Positions 1 through 8,323 of a DNA stretch of 64,000 nt are shown here, one piece after another; positions within the stretch are counted from its first letter, which is position 1; each line of letters opens with the position of its first letter. Both the position numbers and the translations under genes were made by a program. This DNA is from Lawsonibacter asaccharolyticus (lineage in GTDB: Bacteria; Bacillota; Clostridia; Oscillospirales; Oscillospiraceae). The notes under the pieces were generated by a model that searched no databases, was not told the DNA's origin, and worked only from the letters and a program-made list of their open reading frames with translations. The stretch spans positions 1,612,001 through 1,676,000 of the forward strand of contig BFBT01000001.1 of assembly GCA_003112755.1 (NCBI GenBank), given 5' to 3'.

Positions 1-125
1 TTCCTGAAAGCCTGTTAAATTCAAAATATCACAAACGAAAATGGCGCACAACCTTTTTTGCAAAAAAAGAGTTTATTTATGAAAAAGAAACAAAAATAAA
101 AGGGAGATATAGTAGGAATCAGACA

Positions 126-153
126 TTGACATGATAAAAATTCAGTATATAAT
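126..153 (+). promoter_or_regulatory. sigma-A promoter of the amidohydrolase operon
   Basis: TTGACA at 126-131 and TATAAT at 148-153 are separated by 16 bp in an A+T-rich stretch, about 75 bp upstream of the first gene. Both hexamers match consensus. Bases 1-125 hold no recognisable gene. Confidence 0.75.
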
Positions 154-228
154 AAAATTTATTACAGTATATGAAGAGCAAGTGATTTGCTGCTAAGAAC
201 GGAAAGAAATTTGAAAGGAGCATCAATC

Positions 229-1551
229 ATGTCACGCACCTATCTGAAAAATGTCCGCATCGTGGATGGAACCGGCGCACCGGCCATTGAAAACGGCCTC
301 TATGTCTTTGACAATATAGAGGACAAATTCACTGAGGACGTGGTGGAGTATGTGGGAGAAATGGACCAGAGTGTCCTGGCCAAGGCGGGGCCGGAGGATG
401 CGGTCTTCGACCTGTCCGGGCACACCATTCTGCCCGGACTGATCAACTGCCATGTCCATCTGGACCTCATGCTCCCCTATCGGGGGCTGGGCAACAGCTT
501 TGATGAGTTTGGCATCCCCTACCGCACACTGCTGAGCTACCGGCGGGCGGCCGAGGCGCTGGACTGCGGCGTTACCACCATCCGCAGTGCCGCTATTCCC
601 GATGACATCGACATTGGACTGAAAAAGGCCATCAACAAGAACATGCTCTGCGGCCCCAACATCATTGCCTGCGGAAAGGGACTGGTGGCCCACAATGGAC
701 ACGGCTCAGAGGAAAACTCCGTGGTCATGTGCAGCGGTGTAGACGCATTTATGAAGGCTGCCCGGGAGCAGCTGGCGGCAGGGGCAGACCAGCTGAAGAT
801 GATGTACACCGGGGGAATGGCTTCCGCGAATGAGGGCCTGTGCGATATGCAGATGACGGATGAAGAGGTAAAGGCAGTGGTGGACGTGGCCCACCGGGCC
901 GGAAAGAAGTGCTTCGCTCATCTGTCCAACGACAAGGCCATCCGTCAGTCCGTCCTGCTGGGGGTGGATTCGGTGGAGCACGGCTACACGCTGTCTGAAG
1001 AGACTGCCAAGCTGATGGCAGAGCACGGCACCTATTTTGTCCCAACGATCTCTGTCTCCTCCAGCGATGATTATCTGCTGGCCCACGGATGCCCGGCTCA
1101 CCAGGTGGAAAAGGGGCGCGAGGCCGCCAAGACCCACCGGCAGGGCGTGACCTGGGCCCATAAGCACGGCGTAAAGATCTGCGTGGGCACCGATCTTCTG
1201 CCCTCTGACCCGGTGGACGGCACCAACGCCACCGTCCGGGAGATCGAGCTGCTGGTCCAGTGCGGCCTGTCTCCGATGGAGGCCATCAAGGCAGCTACCT
1301 CCACCGGTGCGGAGCTGTGTGGGCTGCAGGATGTGACCGGCACCCTCAAGCCCGGACTGATGGGCGACTTCATTGTGGTGGAAGGCAAGCCGGATGAAAA
1401 TATCTCTGATCTGCGGAAGCTGCGCCTGGTGGCCAAGCACTGCAGGCTGATTTGGAGCACCCTGCCCAACCTGAATGTCCGCCGCTTCAGCGTGCTGGCC
1501 CCCGGCTATGAGATGAAGGGCGGTACCTTCTGCGATTGGCGCCTGATCTGA
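229..1551 (+). CDS. Metal-dependent amidohydrolase (imidazolonepropionase/prolidase-like, COG1228 type)
   Basis: A cytoplasmic binuclear-metal hydrolase of 440 aa, expected to cleave an amide, cyclic amide or peptide-like bond. Visible amidohydrolase signatures are the H75-x-H77 motif after beta-strand 1, K190 in the motif LKMMYTGG (the position of the bridging carboxylated lysine in this subgroup), H231, H251, and D322 in GTD. The ATG at 229 is chosen because GAAAGGAG lies 9 bp upstream; an in-frame upstream start has no ribosome site. It is the first gene of an operon with a RidA protein, a GntP-type permease and a class I aminotransferase, so its product is probably an amino acid or imine precursor. 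The substrate cannot be read from the sequence. Confidence 0.85.
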   Translation: MSRTYLKNVRIVDGTGAPAIENGLYVFDNIEDKFTEDVVEYVGEMDQSVLAKAGPEDAVFDLSGHTILPGLINCHVHLDLMLPYRGLGNSFDEFGIPYRTLLSYRRAAEALDCGVTTIRSAAIPDDIDIGLKKAINKNMLCGPNIIACGKGLVAHNGHGSEENSVVMCSGVDAFMKAAREQLAAGADQLKMMYTGGMASANEGLCDMQMTDEEVKAVVDVAHRAGKKCFAHLSNDKAIRQSVLLGVDSVEHGYTLSEETAKLMAEHGTYFVPTISVSSSDDYLLAHGCPAHQVEKGREAAKTHRQGVTWAHKHGVKICVGTDLLPSDPVDGTNATVREIELLVQCGLSPMEAIKAATSTGAELCGLQDVTGTLKPGLMGDFIVVEGKPDENISDLRKLRLVAKHCRLIWSTLPNLNVRRFSVLAPGYEMKGGTFCDWRLI

Positions 1552-1593
1552 GTGAGGAGACAAACCATATCACGGTAAAAAGGAGAGGAAACC

Positions 1594-1974
1594 ATGACAA
1601 AACGCATCAATACCGAAAAGGCCCCTGCCGCTATTGGCCCCTATTCTCAGGGGGTAGCAGCGGGAAATTTCCTGTTCGTTTCCGGCCAGCTGCCGATTGA
1701 CCCCAAGACCGGCAGCATCGACGCGGACAACGTGGCCGACCAGGCGAGACAGTCCCTGACCAATCTGTCTCAGATCCTGGAGGCCGCAGGCACCTCCATG
1801 GACAAGGTGGTCAAGACCACCGTATTCATTCAGCATATGGATGACTTTGCGGTGATGAATGAGGTCTATGCCCAGTTCTTCCAGGGAGAGGTCCTGCCTG
1901 CCCGCAGCGCTGTGGAGGTAGCCAAGCTGCCCAAGGGCGCACTGGTCGAAATCGAGGCGGTCGCGGCGCTGTGA
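1594..1974 (+). CDS. RidA family enamine/imine deaminase
   Basis: A 126-aa protein of the RidA/YjgF/UK114 family. Members hydrolyse reactive enamine or imine intermediates released by PLP enzymes, giving ketoacids plus ammonia, and form trimers in the cytoplasm. The N-terminal KAPAAIGPYSQG motif (residues 9-20), the SGQLP segment and the C-terminal signature with R104 and E119 are intact, so the protein should be catalytically competent. AAAAGGAGAGG precedes the ATG. It lies 42 bp after the amidohydrolase and upstream of a permease and an aminotransferase. This fits quenching of imines made in the same pathway. Close relatives have also been called TdcF. Confidence 0.93.
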   Translation: MTKRINTEKAPAAIGPYSQGVAAGNFLFVSGQLPIDPKTGSIDADNVADQARQSLTNLSQILEAAGTSMDKVVKTTVFIQHMDDFAVMNEVYAQFFQGEVLPARSAVEVAKLPKGALVEIEAVAAL

Positions 1975-2028
1975 TGCTGCGGCCCAGCTCTCCCACCCAA
2001 TCATAGAAATTAGAAAGGCGGGAACTCC

Positions 2029-3324
2029 ATGGAAATTATCAGCTTTATTGGCATCGTAGCGGCACTGATCCTGATTATCCTCGGCTCCGTCCGAGGCTAT
2101 TCCCTGATCCTGCTGTCCACTGTGGCGGCTCTGCTGGTGGCAGCCACCGGCGGCGTGAATGTGTTTGAAAATTACGCCAATGTCTATATGGGCGGCGTGG
2201 CCAACATGGTGCTGGCCCTGTTCCCCATCTTCCTGGGCGGCCAGATGTTCGGCAAGATGCTGGAGATGTCCGGCCTGCCCATGGCGGTGGCCAGCGGCGT
2301 GTTCCGCAAGCTGGGGCCCGCCAGCGCGGTGGCGGCGGTCTATCTGGCTACCCTGGCCATGTCTGTGGGCGGCATCGACGTGTTCGTCATTATTTTCACC
2401 ATGTATCCCCTGGCCGCTGCCTTCTTTAAGGCTGCCGGCATCTCCCGCAGCCTGATCCCCGCCTGCGTATTGGGCGGTGCGGTGGCAATGCAGACCCTGC
2501 CCGGCATGCCTATCAACAACATCGTGCTCCCCGCCAATGCCTTCGGCACCACTCCCATGGCCGGTTTCTGGATGGCTATCGCCGGCTTTGCCATCGTGGG
2601 CGGCGGCAACCTGTGGTATCTCCACCGGGCAGGACAGAAGTACATCGCCAAAGGGGAAGGCTTTATCCCCCGTGAAGGCGACACCGACGACGTGGATCTG
2701 AACACTGAGGGACTGCCCAACCCCTTCCTCCTGCTGATCCCCATGGGTATCGTGGTCCTTCTGCTCAACCTGATCCACTGGCCCGCCTGGGCGGCCCTGT
2801 TTATCGGCTGTGTTGTGCTGGCACTGATGTTCTGGAAGCGATACGAGGGCTTCCACAAGATCGTCAATACGATGGCAGAGGGAGCGAAGAACTCTCAGTC
2901 TGTGATCCAGACTGCCGCTATCTGCGGCCTGGCCTCTGTGGTGGGCGCGGTGCCCGGCTACAACCTGCTGCTGGGCCTGCTGGAAAAGGCCTCTTTTGGC
3001 AGCCCATACATCATGCTGTTTGTGTGCATCGCGGTGATCGCTGGCTTTACGGGCAGCGCCACCGGCGGCCTGGCCTTTGTCCTGGACAATTTTACGGACA
3101 AGCTGGTAGCTATGGGCGGCAATCCGGAGGCGTTGACCCGGATCGCCAACATCTCCCAGATCACCTTTGACTCCCTGCCCCACAACAGCGCGATTGTCCT
3201 GACCCTGTCCTACTGCGGCGTGACCCACAAGGAGGGCTACAAGCACCTGTTTGTGGTGACTGTCGTTACCACCACACTGGCCACGATCGTCAACATCATC
3301 ATGGCCCATTTGGGAGTGATTTGA
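2029..3324 (+). CDS. GntP/CitM-type carboxylate permease
   Basis: An integral membrane transporter of 431 aa with about 11-12 hydrophobic segments. The glycine-rich helices, the repeated GG(V/A) motifs and the conserved ...NNIVLPANAF... loop near residue 165-175 fit the GntP (gluconate/H+ or Na+ symporter) superfamily. Members carry sugar acids, hydroxy acids or other carboxylates. Being sandwiched between RidA and an aminotransferase, it probably imports the substrate of the amidohydrolase. The gene starts at an ATG after AGAAAGGCGGG. The next gene begins 4 bp after its stop, which implies translational coupling. Substrate specificity is not deducible. Confidence 0.85.
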   Translation: MEIISFIGIVAALILIILGSVRGYSLILLSTVAALLVAATGGVNVFENYANVYMGGVANMVLALFPIFLGGQMFGKMLEMSGLPMAVASGVFRKLGPASAVAAVYLATLAMSVGGIDVFVIIFTMYPLAAAFFKAAGISRSLIPACVLGGAVAMQTLPGMPINNIVLPANAFGTTPMAGFWMAIAGFAIVGGGNLWYLHRAGQKYIAKGEGFIPREGDTDDVDLNTEGLPNPFLLLIPMGIVVLLLNLIHWPAWAALFIGCVVLALMFWKRYEGFHKIVNTMAEGAKNSQSVIQTAAICGLASVVGAVPGYNLLLGLLEKASFGSPYIMLFVCIAVIAGFTGSATGGLAFVLDNFTDKLVAMGGNPEALTRIANISQITFDSLPHNSAIVLTLSYCGVTHKEGYKHLFVVTVVTTTLATIVNIIMAHLGVI

Positions 3325-3328
3325 GCTT

Positions 3329-4558
3329 ATGAGCATAAGAGACAAGATGCGGCCCCTGTTCCGTACCCTGGACGGCGGCCTGTTTTCTGAAAAAGCGGGA
3401 AAGGCAGACGTGGGAGATGCGGTGTCCAAGCTCCAAGCGGAGGGCGGCACCCTGATGTGTTGGGCGGACCCTTTCTATCCAGACCGGGTGATCCCACAGA
3501 AGGTACTGGAGCGCAGTGTGGAGGTCATCCAGCAGGGGGTGGCCTGCCACTATACCCCGCCCATCGGCAATGCGGACCTGAAAGAGGTCATTGCGAAAAA
3601 AATCGAGCGGGACAACCACATCAAAGTAAACCCCCAGCGGAACATCATCATCAATCCCGGCTCTGACGTGGGCCTGTATTTTGCTATGACCCCCTTTATT
3701 GAGCCGGGAGACGAGGTGCTGGTCCACGACCCCAGCTATCCAAGCAATTTCCTGGACCCCCAGCTGCTCAACGGCGTGGTGGTGAAGGTGCCCACCTATG
3801 AGGAGGACAACTACCGCCTGCGGGTGGAGGAGTATGAGAAGCGGCTGACGCCCAAGACGAAGATGGTGCTGCTCTCCTCCCCCAACAACCCCACCGGCCG
3901 GGTGTTCACCCGGGAGGAGCTGACAGAGCTGTCCCAGTTCATCATCAAGCATGACCTGATCTGTGTCTGCGATCAGGCCTTTGAGGATACCGCGTTTCCG
4001 GGACATGAGATGGTCACCATGGCCTCACTGCCCGGCATGTGGGAGCGCACGGTCACAGTCTGTTCCTGCTCCAAGGGCATGGCCCTGAGCGGCTACCGGG
4101 TGGGCTATATCTTCGCGGATGATGTGATCATGGACACCATGTACGCCACTGCGGTGAATATCCAGGGTGCGGCCAATACCATGGTCCAGATGGCCATGAT
4201 CCCCGCCTATGAGGACACATCCTTCATTCAGGACTATGTGGCGGAGCAGGACTTCCGCCGCCGCTATGCCTATGAGAAATTCAATGCGGTGCCCGGAGTA
4301 TCCATGCCCCTGATGGAGTCGGGCTTCTATGGCTGGGTCAATGTCAGCCGCTTGGGAGACTCCAGCGAGATCACCGCCTATCTGGCGGAGGAGGCCAAGA
4401 CGCTGGTCAACGACGGAAAATTTTACGGAGACCAGGGAGCCGGCCACCTGCGCATCATCTACGGTGTGTTCGCTGACCGACAGAAGAGCCTGGACGGGAT
4501 CGACCGCCTGTGCGCGGCTCTGGCCAAGCGGGCCGCCCAGCTGGGCATCACAGAATAA
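3329..4558 (+). CDS. Class I/II PLP-dependent aminotransferase
   Basis: A fold-type I aminotransferase of 409 aa (AspC/PatA-like). Recognised residues are the SPNNPTG motif (184-190), D215 contacting the pyridine nitrogen, the Schiff-base lysine K249 in CSCSKG, and R257 in the GYRVGY phosphate/dimer motif. It would transfer an amino group between an amino acid and a 2-oxo acid in the cytoplasm. It closes the operon, starts 4 bp after the permease stop, and is followed directly by a strong hairpin terminator. With RidA and the amidohydrolase upstream it probably handles the amino acid released from the imported compound. The exact donor is unknown. Confidence 0.9.
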   Translation: MSIRDKMRPLFRTLDGGLFSEKAGKADVGDAVSKLQAEGGTLMCWADPFYPDRVIPQKVLERSVEVIQQGVACHYTPPIGNADLKEVIAKKIERDNHIKVNPQRNIIINPGSDVGLYFAMTPFIEPGDEVLVHDPSYPSNFLDPQLLNGVVVKVPTYEEDNYRLRVEEYEKRLTPKTKMVLLSSPNNPTGRVFTREELTELSQFIIKHDLICVCDQAFEDTAFPGHEMVTMASLPGMWERTVTVCSCSKGMALSGYRVGYIFADDVIMDTMYATAVNIQGAANTMVQMAMIPAYEDTSFIQDYVAEQDFRRRYAYEKFNAVPGVSMPLMESGFYGWVNVSRLGDSSEITAYLAEEAKTLVNDGKFYGDQGAGHLRIIYGVFADRQKSLDGIDRLCAALAKRAAQLGITE

Positions 4559-4563
4559 GAAAG

Positions 4564-4610
4564 AGATCTCCCTCCCTGCCGGTGTCTCCGGCGGGGAGGG
4601 AGATCTGTGT
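4564..4610. terminator. Rho-independent terminator between convergent genes
   Basis: Arms 4564-4582 and 4588-4606 form a 19-bp stem with a single G-T pair and a TGTCT loop. A T-rich run follows on the plus strand, and the minus-strand exit is also T-rich. It can serve both the aminotransferase operon and the convergent trxB gene. Confidence 0.85.
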
Positions 4611-4626
4611 TTTGGAGGGTGAAGAT

Positions 4627-5544
4627 TCAGCCTTGTCCGTCCTCTACGAACCGGGCGGCGGCCAGGCCGGCCACCGCGCCGTCGCCCACAGCGGTGGCCA
4701 GCTGGCGCACCTCCTTGGCCCGGCAGTCCCCGGCCACAAAGACGCCGGGGAGGCGGGTGCGGCAGTCCTCACCGGAGCGGAAATAGCCCTCCTCGTCCAG
4801 CTCCAGCTGAGCCCGGAAGGGGGCGGTGCCGGGGACCCGCCCCACGGCGGCGAACACCCCGTCTAGGGGGAGCTCCAGGGTCTGTCCGGTGGAGGCCTGG
4901 CGGACCCTCAGACCGGTGAGCCTGCCCTCCGCCTGGAGCAGGGCCTGCGGTGTATAGCCCAGCAGCAGGCGGATATTGTCCCGGGTCCGTACCCGCTCCG
5001 CCAGCTTTGGACTGCCCCGGAACTCCAGCCGGCGGTGGATCAGGGTCACCCGGCGGCACACGCCGGAGAGGAACAGGGCCTCCTGCAGGGCGGTGTCCCC
5101 GCCCCCCACGATGGCGGTGTCCCGGCCCTGATAGAAGGGGCCGTCACACACGGCGCAGTAGGACACCCCCTGTCCGGTGAGGGCCTCCTCCCCCTCCAGG
5201 CCCAGAGGGCGGTGCCGGGTGCCAGGGGCGAGGATCAGGGCGCGGCAGTGGAGGGGGCCGCCGTCGGTCTCCACGGCAAAGCCCCCCTCCTCCGGGCGGA
5301 AGCCCAGCACCTGGGCATAGTCCAGCTCCACCCCCTGCTCCTCCGCCTGGCGGGTGAGGGCCTCAGAGAGCTGGAGGCCGCTGACGCCGGGCAGGCCGGG
5401 GTAGTTCTCCACCAGGGGGGAGAAGTTGATCTGTCCGCCGGGAGCGGCCTCCTCCAGGACCAGCACGGAGCGGCTGGCCCGGACGGCGTACAGGGCGGCA
5501 GTGAGGCCGGCGGGGCCGCCCCCCGCCACGATGATATCAGTCAT
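4627..5544 (-). CDS. trxB: Thioredoxin-disulfide reductase
   Basis: A 305-aa low-molecular-weight thioredoxin reductase, close to the usual 310 aa. It has the N-terminal FAD site GGGPAG (8-13), the redox-active C130-x2-C133 followed by DGPF, the NADPH-binding GGGDTA (147-152), and the C-terminal GDCR...QLATAVGDG FAD motif. It transfers electrons from NADPH to thioredoxin or glutaredoxin-like partners. It lies downstream of nrdD on the same strand. The NrdD here carries a fused redoxin domain with a CPNC centre, so this reductase may regenerate the ribonucleotide reductase directly (inference). A hairpin lies just before its ribosome site, so expression may be only partly coupled to nrdD. Confidence 0.93.
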   Translation of the reverse strand: MTDIIVAGGGPAGLTAALYAVRASRSVLVLEEAAPGGQINFSPLVENYPGLPGVSGLQLSEALTRQAEEQGVELDYAQVLGFRPEEGGFAVETDGGPLHCRALILAPGTRHRPLGLEGEEALTGQGVSYCAVCDGPFYQGRDTAIVGGGDTALQEALFLSGVCRRVTLIHRRLEFRGSPKLAERVRTRDNIRLLLGYTPQALLQAEGRLTGLRVRQASTGQTLELPLDGVFAAVGRVPGTAPFRAQLELDEEGYFRSGEDCRTRLPGVFVAGDCRAKEVRQLATAVGDGAVAGLAAARFVEDGQG

Positions 5545-5561
5545 AAGGGTCTTCTCTCCTT

Positions 5562-5597
5562 TGAAAAAGCGGCTCCAGGAGACCCGGAGCCGCTCTC
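5562..5597 (-). terminator. Terminator or attenuator between nrdD and trxB
   Basis: Read on the minus strand, AGCGGCTCC and GGAGCCGCT pair and are followed by TTTTTC. The element sits in the 126-bp gap just upstream of the trxB ribosome-binding site, so trxB is either partly separated from nrdD or attenuated. Confidence 0.75.
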
Positions 5598-5670
5598 TTT
5601 TCCTGATGTCCCGATCCGTCTCAGTGCCCCCGCCGCCGCAAGGGGGAGGGAACTTGGGATCAAGGCGCGG

Positions 5671-8046
5671 TCAGCCTACTTCCCGGGCCCGGTGCTCCTC
5701 CGCGAACCGCTTGATGGGGCCCAGTCCGGTGATGCTCTCCCCCTGGACCACCAGGGTGGGGGCCTGACGCACCCCGTACCGGGTGGTCAGGTCGGGAGAC
5801 TCCTCTGCCACCACCTTCTGATAGGGCACTCCCGCCCTCTGGAGCAGGGCCTCCGCCTGACGGCAGTTGGGGCAGGTACGGGTGGTGAACAGCAGGGACT
5901 CCCCGCCGGACGCCTGGGGGGCGCCCTCCTGGGAGAAGGTCACCTGGCTGCCGGCCCGGCCCGCCTTCCGCAGGTGGGAGGCGGTGAGGTCATATACCTT
6001 CCGGTCCTTGAACTCCTGGGTCTTGCCGTCATTCCAGTTCTGCACCGGCCGGTAGTAACCGGTGATGCGGCTGTACACCTCCGCAGGCTTGCCACAGATG
6101 GGGCAGGTGTGCTGCTCCCCGGACAGATAGCCGTGGTCGGCGCACACGGAGTAGGTGGGGGACATGGTATAGTAGGGCAGCTTATAGTTCTCTGCGATCT
6201 TCCGCACCAGCTCCGCCGCCGCCTTCCAGTCAGGCAGCTTCTCCCCCAGGAAGGCGTGGAACACAGTGCCGGAGGTGTAGAGGGTCTGAAGCTCGTCCTG
6301 CACGTCCAGAGCGGAGAAGATGTCCTCGGTGTAGCCTACGGGCAGGTGGGAGGAGTTGGTGTAGTAGGGAGTTCCGTTCTCGTTGGCGGTGATGATGTCA
6401 GGAAACTCCTCCTTGTCGTGCTTGGCAAAGCGGTAGGTGGTGGACTCGGCGGGGGTGGCCTCCAGGTTGTAGAGGTCGCCGTACTGCTCCTGATAGTCGC
6501 TCAGCCGCTCCCGCATGTGATTGAGCACGTCTTTGGTGAACTGCTGGGTCTCCTTGTGGGTCAGGTCGGCCCGGAGCCACCCGGCATTCAGTCCCACCTC
6601 GTTCATGCCGATGAGGCCGATGGTGGAGAAGTGGTTGTCAAAGGTCCCCAGATAGCGCTTGGTATAGGGGTAGAGCCCCGCCTCCAGCAGCTTGGTGATG
6701 ACGGTGCGCTTGGTCTTGAGGGACCGGGCGGCGATGTCCATCAGCTTGTCCAGCCGCTGGTAGAAGTCGGACTCGTCCTTGGCCAGATAGGCGATGCGGG
6801 GCAGGTTGATGGTGACCACCCCCACGCTCCCGGTGGACTCGCCGGAGCCGAAGAAGCCGCCGGACTTTTTCCGCAGCTCCCGCAGGTCCAGGCGCAGACG
6901 GCAGCACATGGAGCGCACGTCGGAGGGCTCCATGTCGGAGTTGATGTAGTTGGAGAAGTAGGGGGTGCCGTACTTGGCGGTCATCTCAAACAGGAGCTTG
7001 TTGTTCTCCGTCTCAGACCAGTCGAAGTCCCGGGTGATGGAGTAGGTGGGGATGGGGTACTGGAAGCCCCGTCCGTTGGCGTCGCCCTCGATCATGATCT
7101 CGATGAACGCCTTGTTCACCATGTCCATCTCGGTCTTGCAGTCCCCGTAGGTGAAGTCCATCTCCCTGCCCCCCACGATGGCGGGCAGGTTCTCCAGATC
7201 CTTGGGCACGGTCCAGTCCAGGGTGATGTTGGAGAAGGGAGCCTGGGTGCCCCAGCGGCTGGGGGTGTTCACCCCGTAGACGAAGGACTGGATGCACTGC
7301 TTGACCTCTTTCTGAGTCAAGTGATCCACCTTGACAAAGGGAGCCAGATAGGTGTCAAAGGAGGAGAACGCCTGGGCCCCTGCCCACTCGTTCTGCATGA
7401 TGCCCAGGAAGTTGACCATCTGGTTGCACAGGGTAGACAGGTGACTGGCCGGGGAGGAGGTGATCTTCCCCGGGATGCCCCCCAGCCCCTCCTGGATAAG
7501 CTGCTTCAGAGACCAGCCGGCGCAGTAGCCGGTGAGCATGGACAGGTCGTGGATATGGATCTCGGCATTGCGGTGGGCGTTGGCCACCTCCTGGTCGTAG
7601 ATCTCGCTGAGCCAGTAGTTGGCGGTGATGGCGCCGGAGTTGGACAGGATGAGCCCGCCCACCGAGTAGGTGACGGTGGAGTTCTCCTTCACCCGCCAGT
7701 CGTTGATCTGGAGGTAGTTGTCCACCAGCTCCCGGTAGTTGAGCAGGGTGGAGTTGACATTGCGCACCTTCTCCCGCTGCTTCCGGTAGAGGATGTAGGC
7801 CTTGGCCACATCGGCGTAGCCCGCCTCGGACAGCACCTTTTCCACGCTGTCCTGGATGTCCTCCACCGCGATGCGGCCGTCCCGGATTTTGGGCTCGAAG
7901 TCGGCGGTGACCCGCAGAGCCAGCATGTCGATCACGCTGGGATGATACTGCTTTTCCAGCGCCTCAAAGGCTTTGGTAATGGCGGCGCTGATCTTGCCGA
8001 TCTCAAATTGGGCGGCGGTGCCGTCCCGCTTGGTCACCTGATACAT
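5671..8046 (-). CDS. nrdD: Anaerobic ribonucleoside-triphosphate reductase with fused C-terminal glutaredoxin-like domain
   Basis: Class III ribonucleotide reductase, 791 aa, which makes dNTPs from NTPs with a glycyl radical. Visible parts are an N-terminal ATP-cone (about residues 1-90), the ten-stranded barrel domain, a zinc-site region with C635, C648 and C651, and the glycyl radical motif RITGYY with G663. A separate redoxin domain starts near 716 and has the dithiol C725-PN-C728 and a cis-proline motif QAPTLV. Typical NrdD ends shortly after the radical glycine, so the last 76 residues are an added domain. The ATG at 8046 is preferred because GGAGGG lies 8 bp upstream. The gene is preceded by a consensus promoter with two NrdR boxes and followed by trxB. 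The fusion suggests reduction by a dithiol rather than by formate alone (inference). Confidence 0.95.
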   Translation of the reverse strand: MYQVTKRDGTAAQFEIGKISAAITKAFEALEKQYHPSVIDMLALRVTADFEPKIRDGRIAVEDIQDSVEKVLSEAGYADVAKAYILYRKQREKVRNVNSTLLNYRELVDNYLQINDWRVKENSTVTYSVGGLILSNSGAITANYWLSEIYDQEVANAHRNAEIHIHDLSMLTGYCAGWSLKQLIQEGLGGIPGKITSSPASHLSTLCNQMVNFLGIMQNEWAGAQAFSSFDTYLAPFVKVDHLTQKEVKQCIQSFVYGVNTPSRWGTQAPFSNITLDWTVPKDLENLPAIVGGREMDFTYGDCKTEMDMVNKAFIEIMIEGDANGRGFQYPIPTYSITRDFDWSETENNKLLFEMTAKYGTPYFSNYINSDMEPSDVRSMCCRLRLDLRELRKKSGGFFGSGESTGSVGVVTINLPRIAYLAKDESDFYQRLDKLMDIAARSLKTKRTVITKLLEAGLYPYTKRYLGTFDNHFSTIGLIGMNEVGLNAGWLRADLTHKETQQFTKDVLNHMRERLSDYQEQYGDLYNLEATPAESTTYRFAKHDKEEFPDIITANENGTPYYTNSSHLPVGYTEDIFSALDVQDELQTLYTSGTVFHAFLGEKLPDWKAAAELVRKIAENYKLPYYTMSPTYSVCADHGYLSGEQHTCPICGKPAEVYSRITGYYRPVQNWNDGKTQEFKDRKVYDLTASHLRKAGRAGSQVTFSQEGAPQASGGESLLFTTRTCPNCRQAEALLQRAGVPYQKVVAEESPDLTTRYGVRQAPTLVVQGESITGLGPIKRFAEEHRAREVG

Positions 8047-8104
8047 CACACGGTCCCTCCACATTCTTCAGTCCCGCGGCGGCTTGGCCGCCGCGACTGC
8101 TCCT

Positions 8105-8133
8105 ACTATACCATGAAGGAAATGACTCGTCAA
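8105..8133 (-). promoter_or_regulatory. sigma-A promoter of nrdD
   Basis: Read on the minus strand, TTGACG (8133-8128) and TATAGT (8110-8105) are separated by exactly 17 bp. The transcript would begin near 8098 and carries a G+C-rich stem-loop (about 8070-8098) before the nrdD ribosome site. Confidence 0.85.
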
Positions 8134-8172
8134 TATCTTGTGCAAAATTCCGGCGGAAACACAATATTTTGT
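8128..8172 (-). promoter_or_regulatory. Tandem NrdR boxes at the nrdD promoter
   Basis: The plus-strand sequence ACACAATATTTTGT at 8159-8172 matches the NrdR-box consensus ACACWATATWTNGT at every position. A weaker second box lies at 8128-8141 (10 of 14 matches). Their starts are 31 bp apart, three helical turns, the usual spacing for cooperative NrdR binding. The weaker box overlaps the -35 hexamer. This predicts repression of nrdD when dATP is abundant. No nrdR gene is in this window. Confidence 0.85.
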
Positions 8173-8250
8173 TTTCCTGAAGCAAAAAAGCAGGAAGCGC
8201 CGGCACATGTTTTGGGAAGAAACGGGGCAAAAACTGGCGATTTTTTTGAA

Positions 8251-8287
8251 AAAGAACACTCCCGCGCCCCGTGGGACGGGAGTGCTC
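8251..8287 (-). terminator. Rho-independent terminator of nrdG
   Basis: On the minus strand, CACTCCCG pairs with CGGGAGTG around a G+C-rich loop, followed by TTCTTTTTC. It lies 37 bp beyond the nrdG stop codon and separates nrdG from the nrdD promoter. Confidence 0.85.
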
Positions 8288-8323
8288 TGCCATAAAAATT
8301 AGCCAAAAACGCGGAGGGGGGGT

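Noticed and set aside
1570-3450. Long open reading frame antisense to the RidA/GntP/aminotransferase genes
   Set aside because: It has no ribosome site, a histidine/glutamine-rich nonsense composition, and lies opposite genes with clear family motifs. It is a by-product of high third-position G+C.
4564-4610. Could the long perfect hairpins in the window be parts of a CRISPR or transposon end
   Set aside because: They are single, different in sequence, placed just after stop codons and followed by T-runs, which fits terminators. No repeat-spacer array, transposase or target duplication is seen.
5035-8295. 1086-codon plus-strand frame opposite nrdD and trxB
   Set aside because: No start context and low-complexity valine/glycine/histidine composition. 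The minus strand carries complete NrdD and TrxB motifs.
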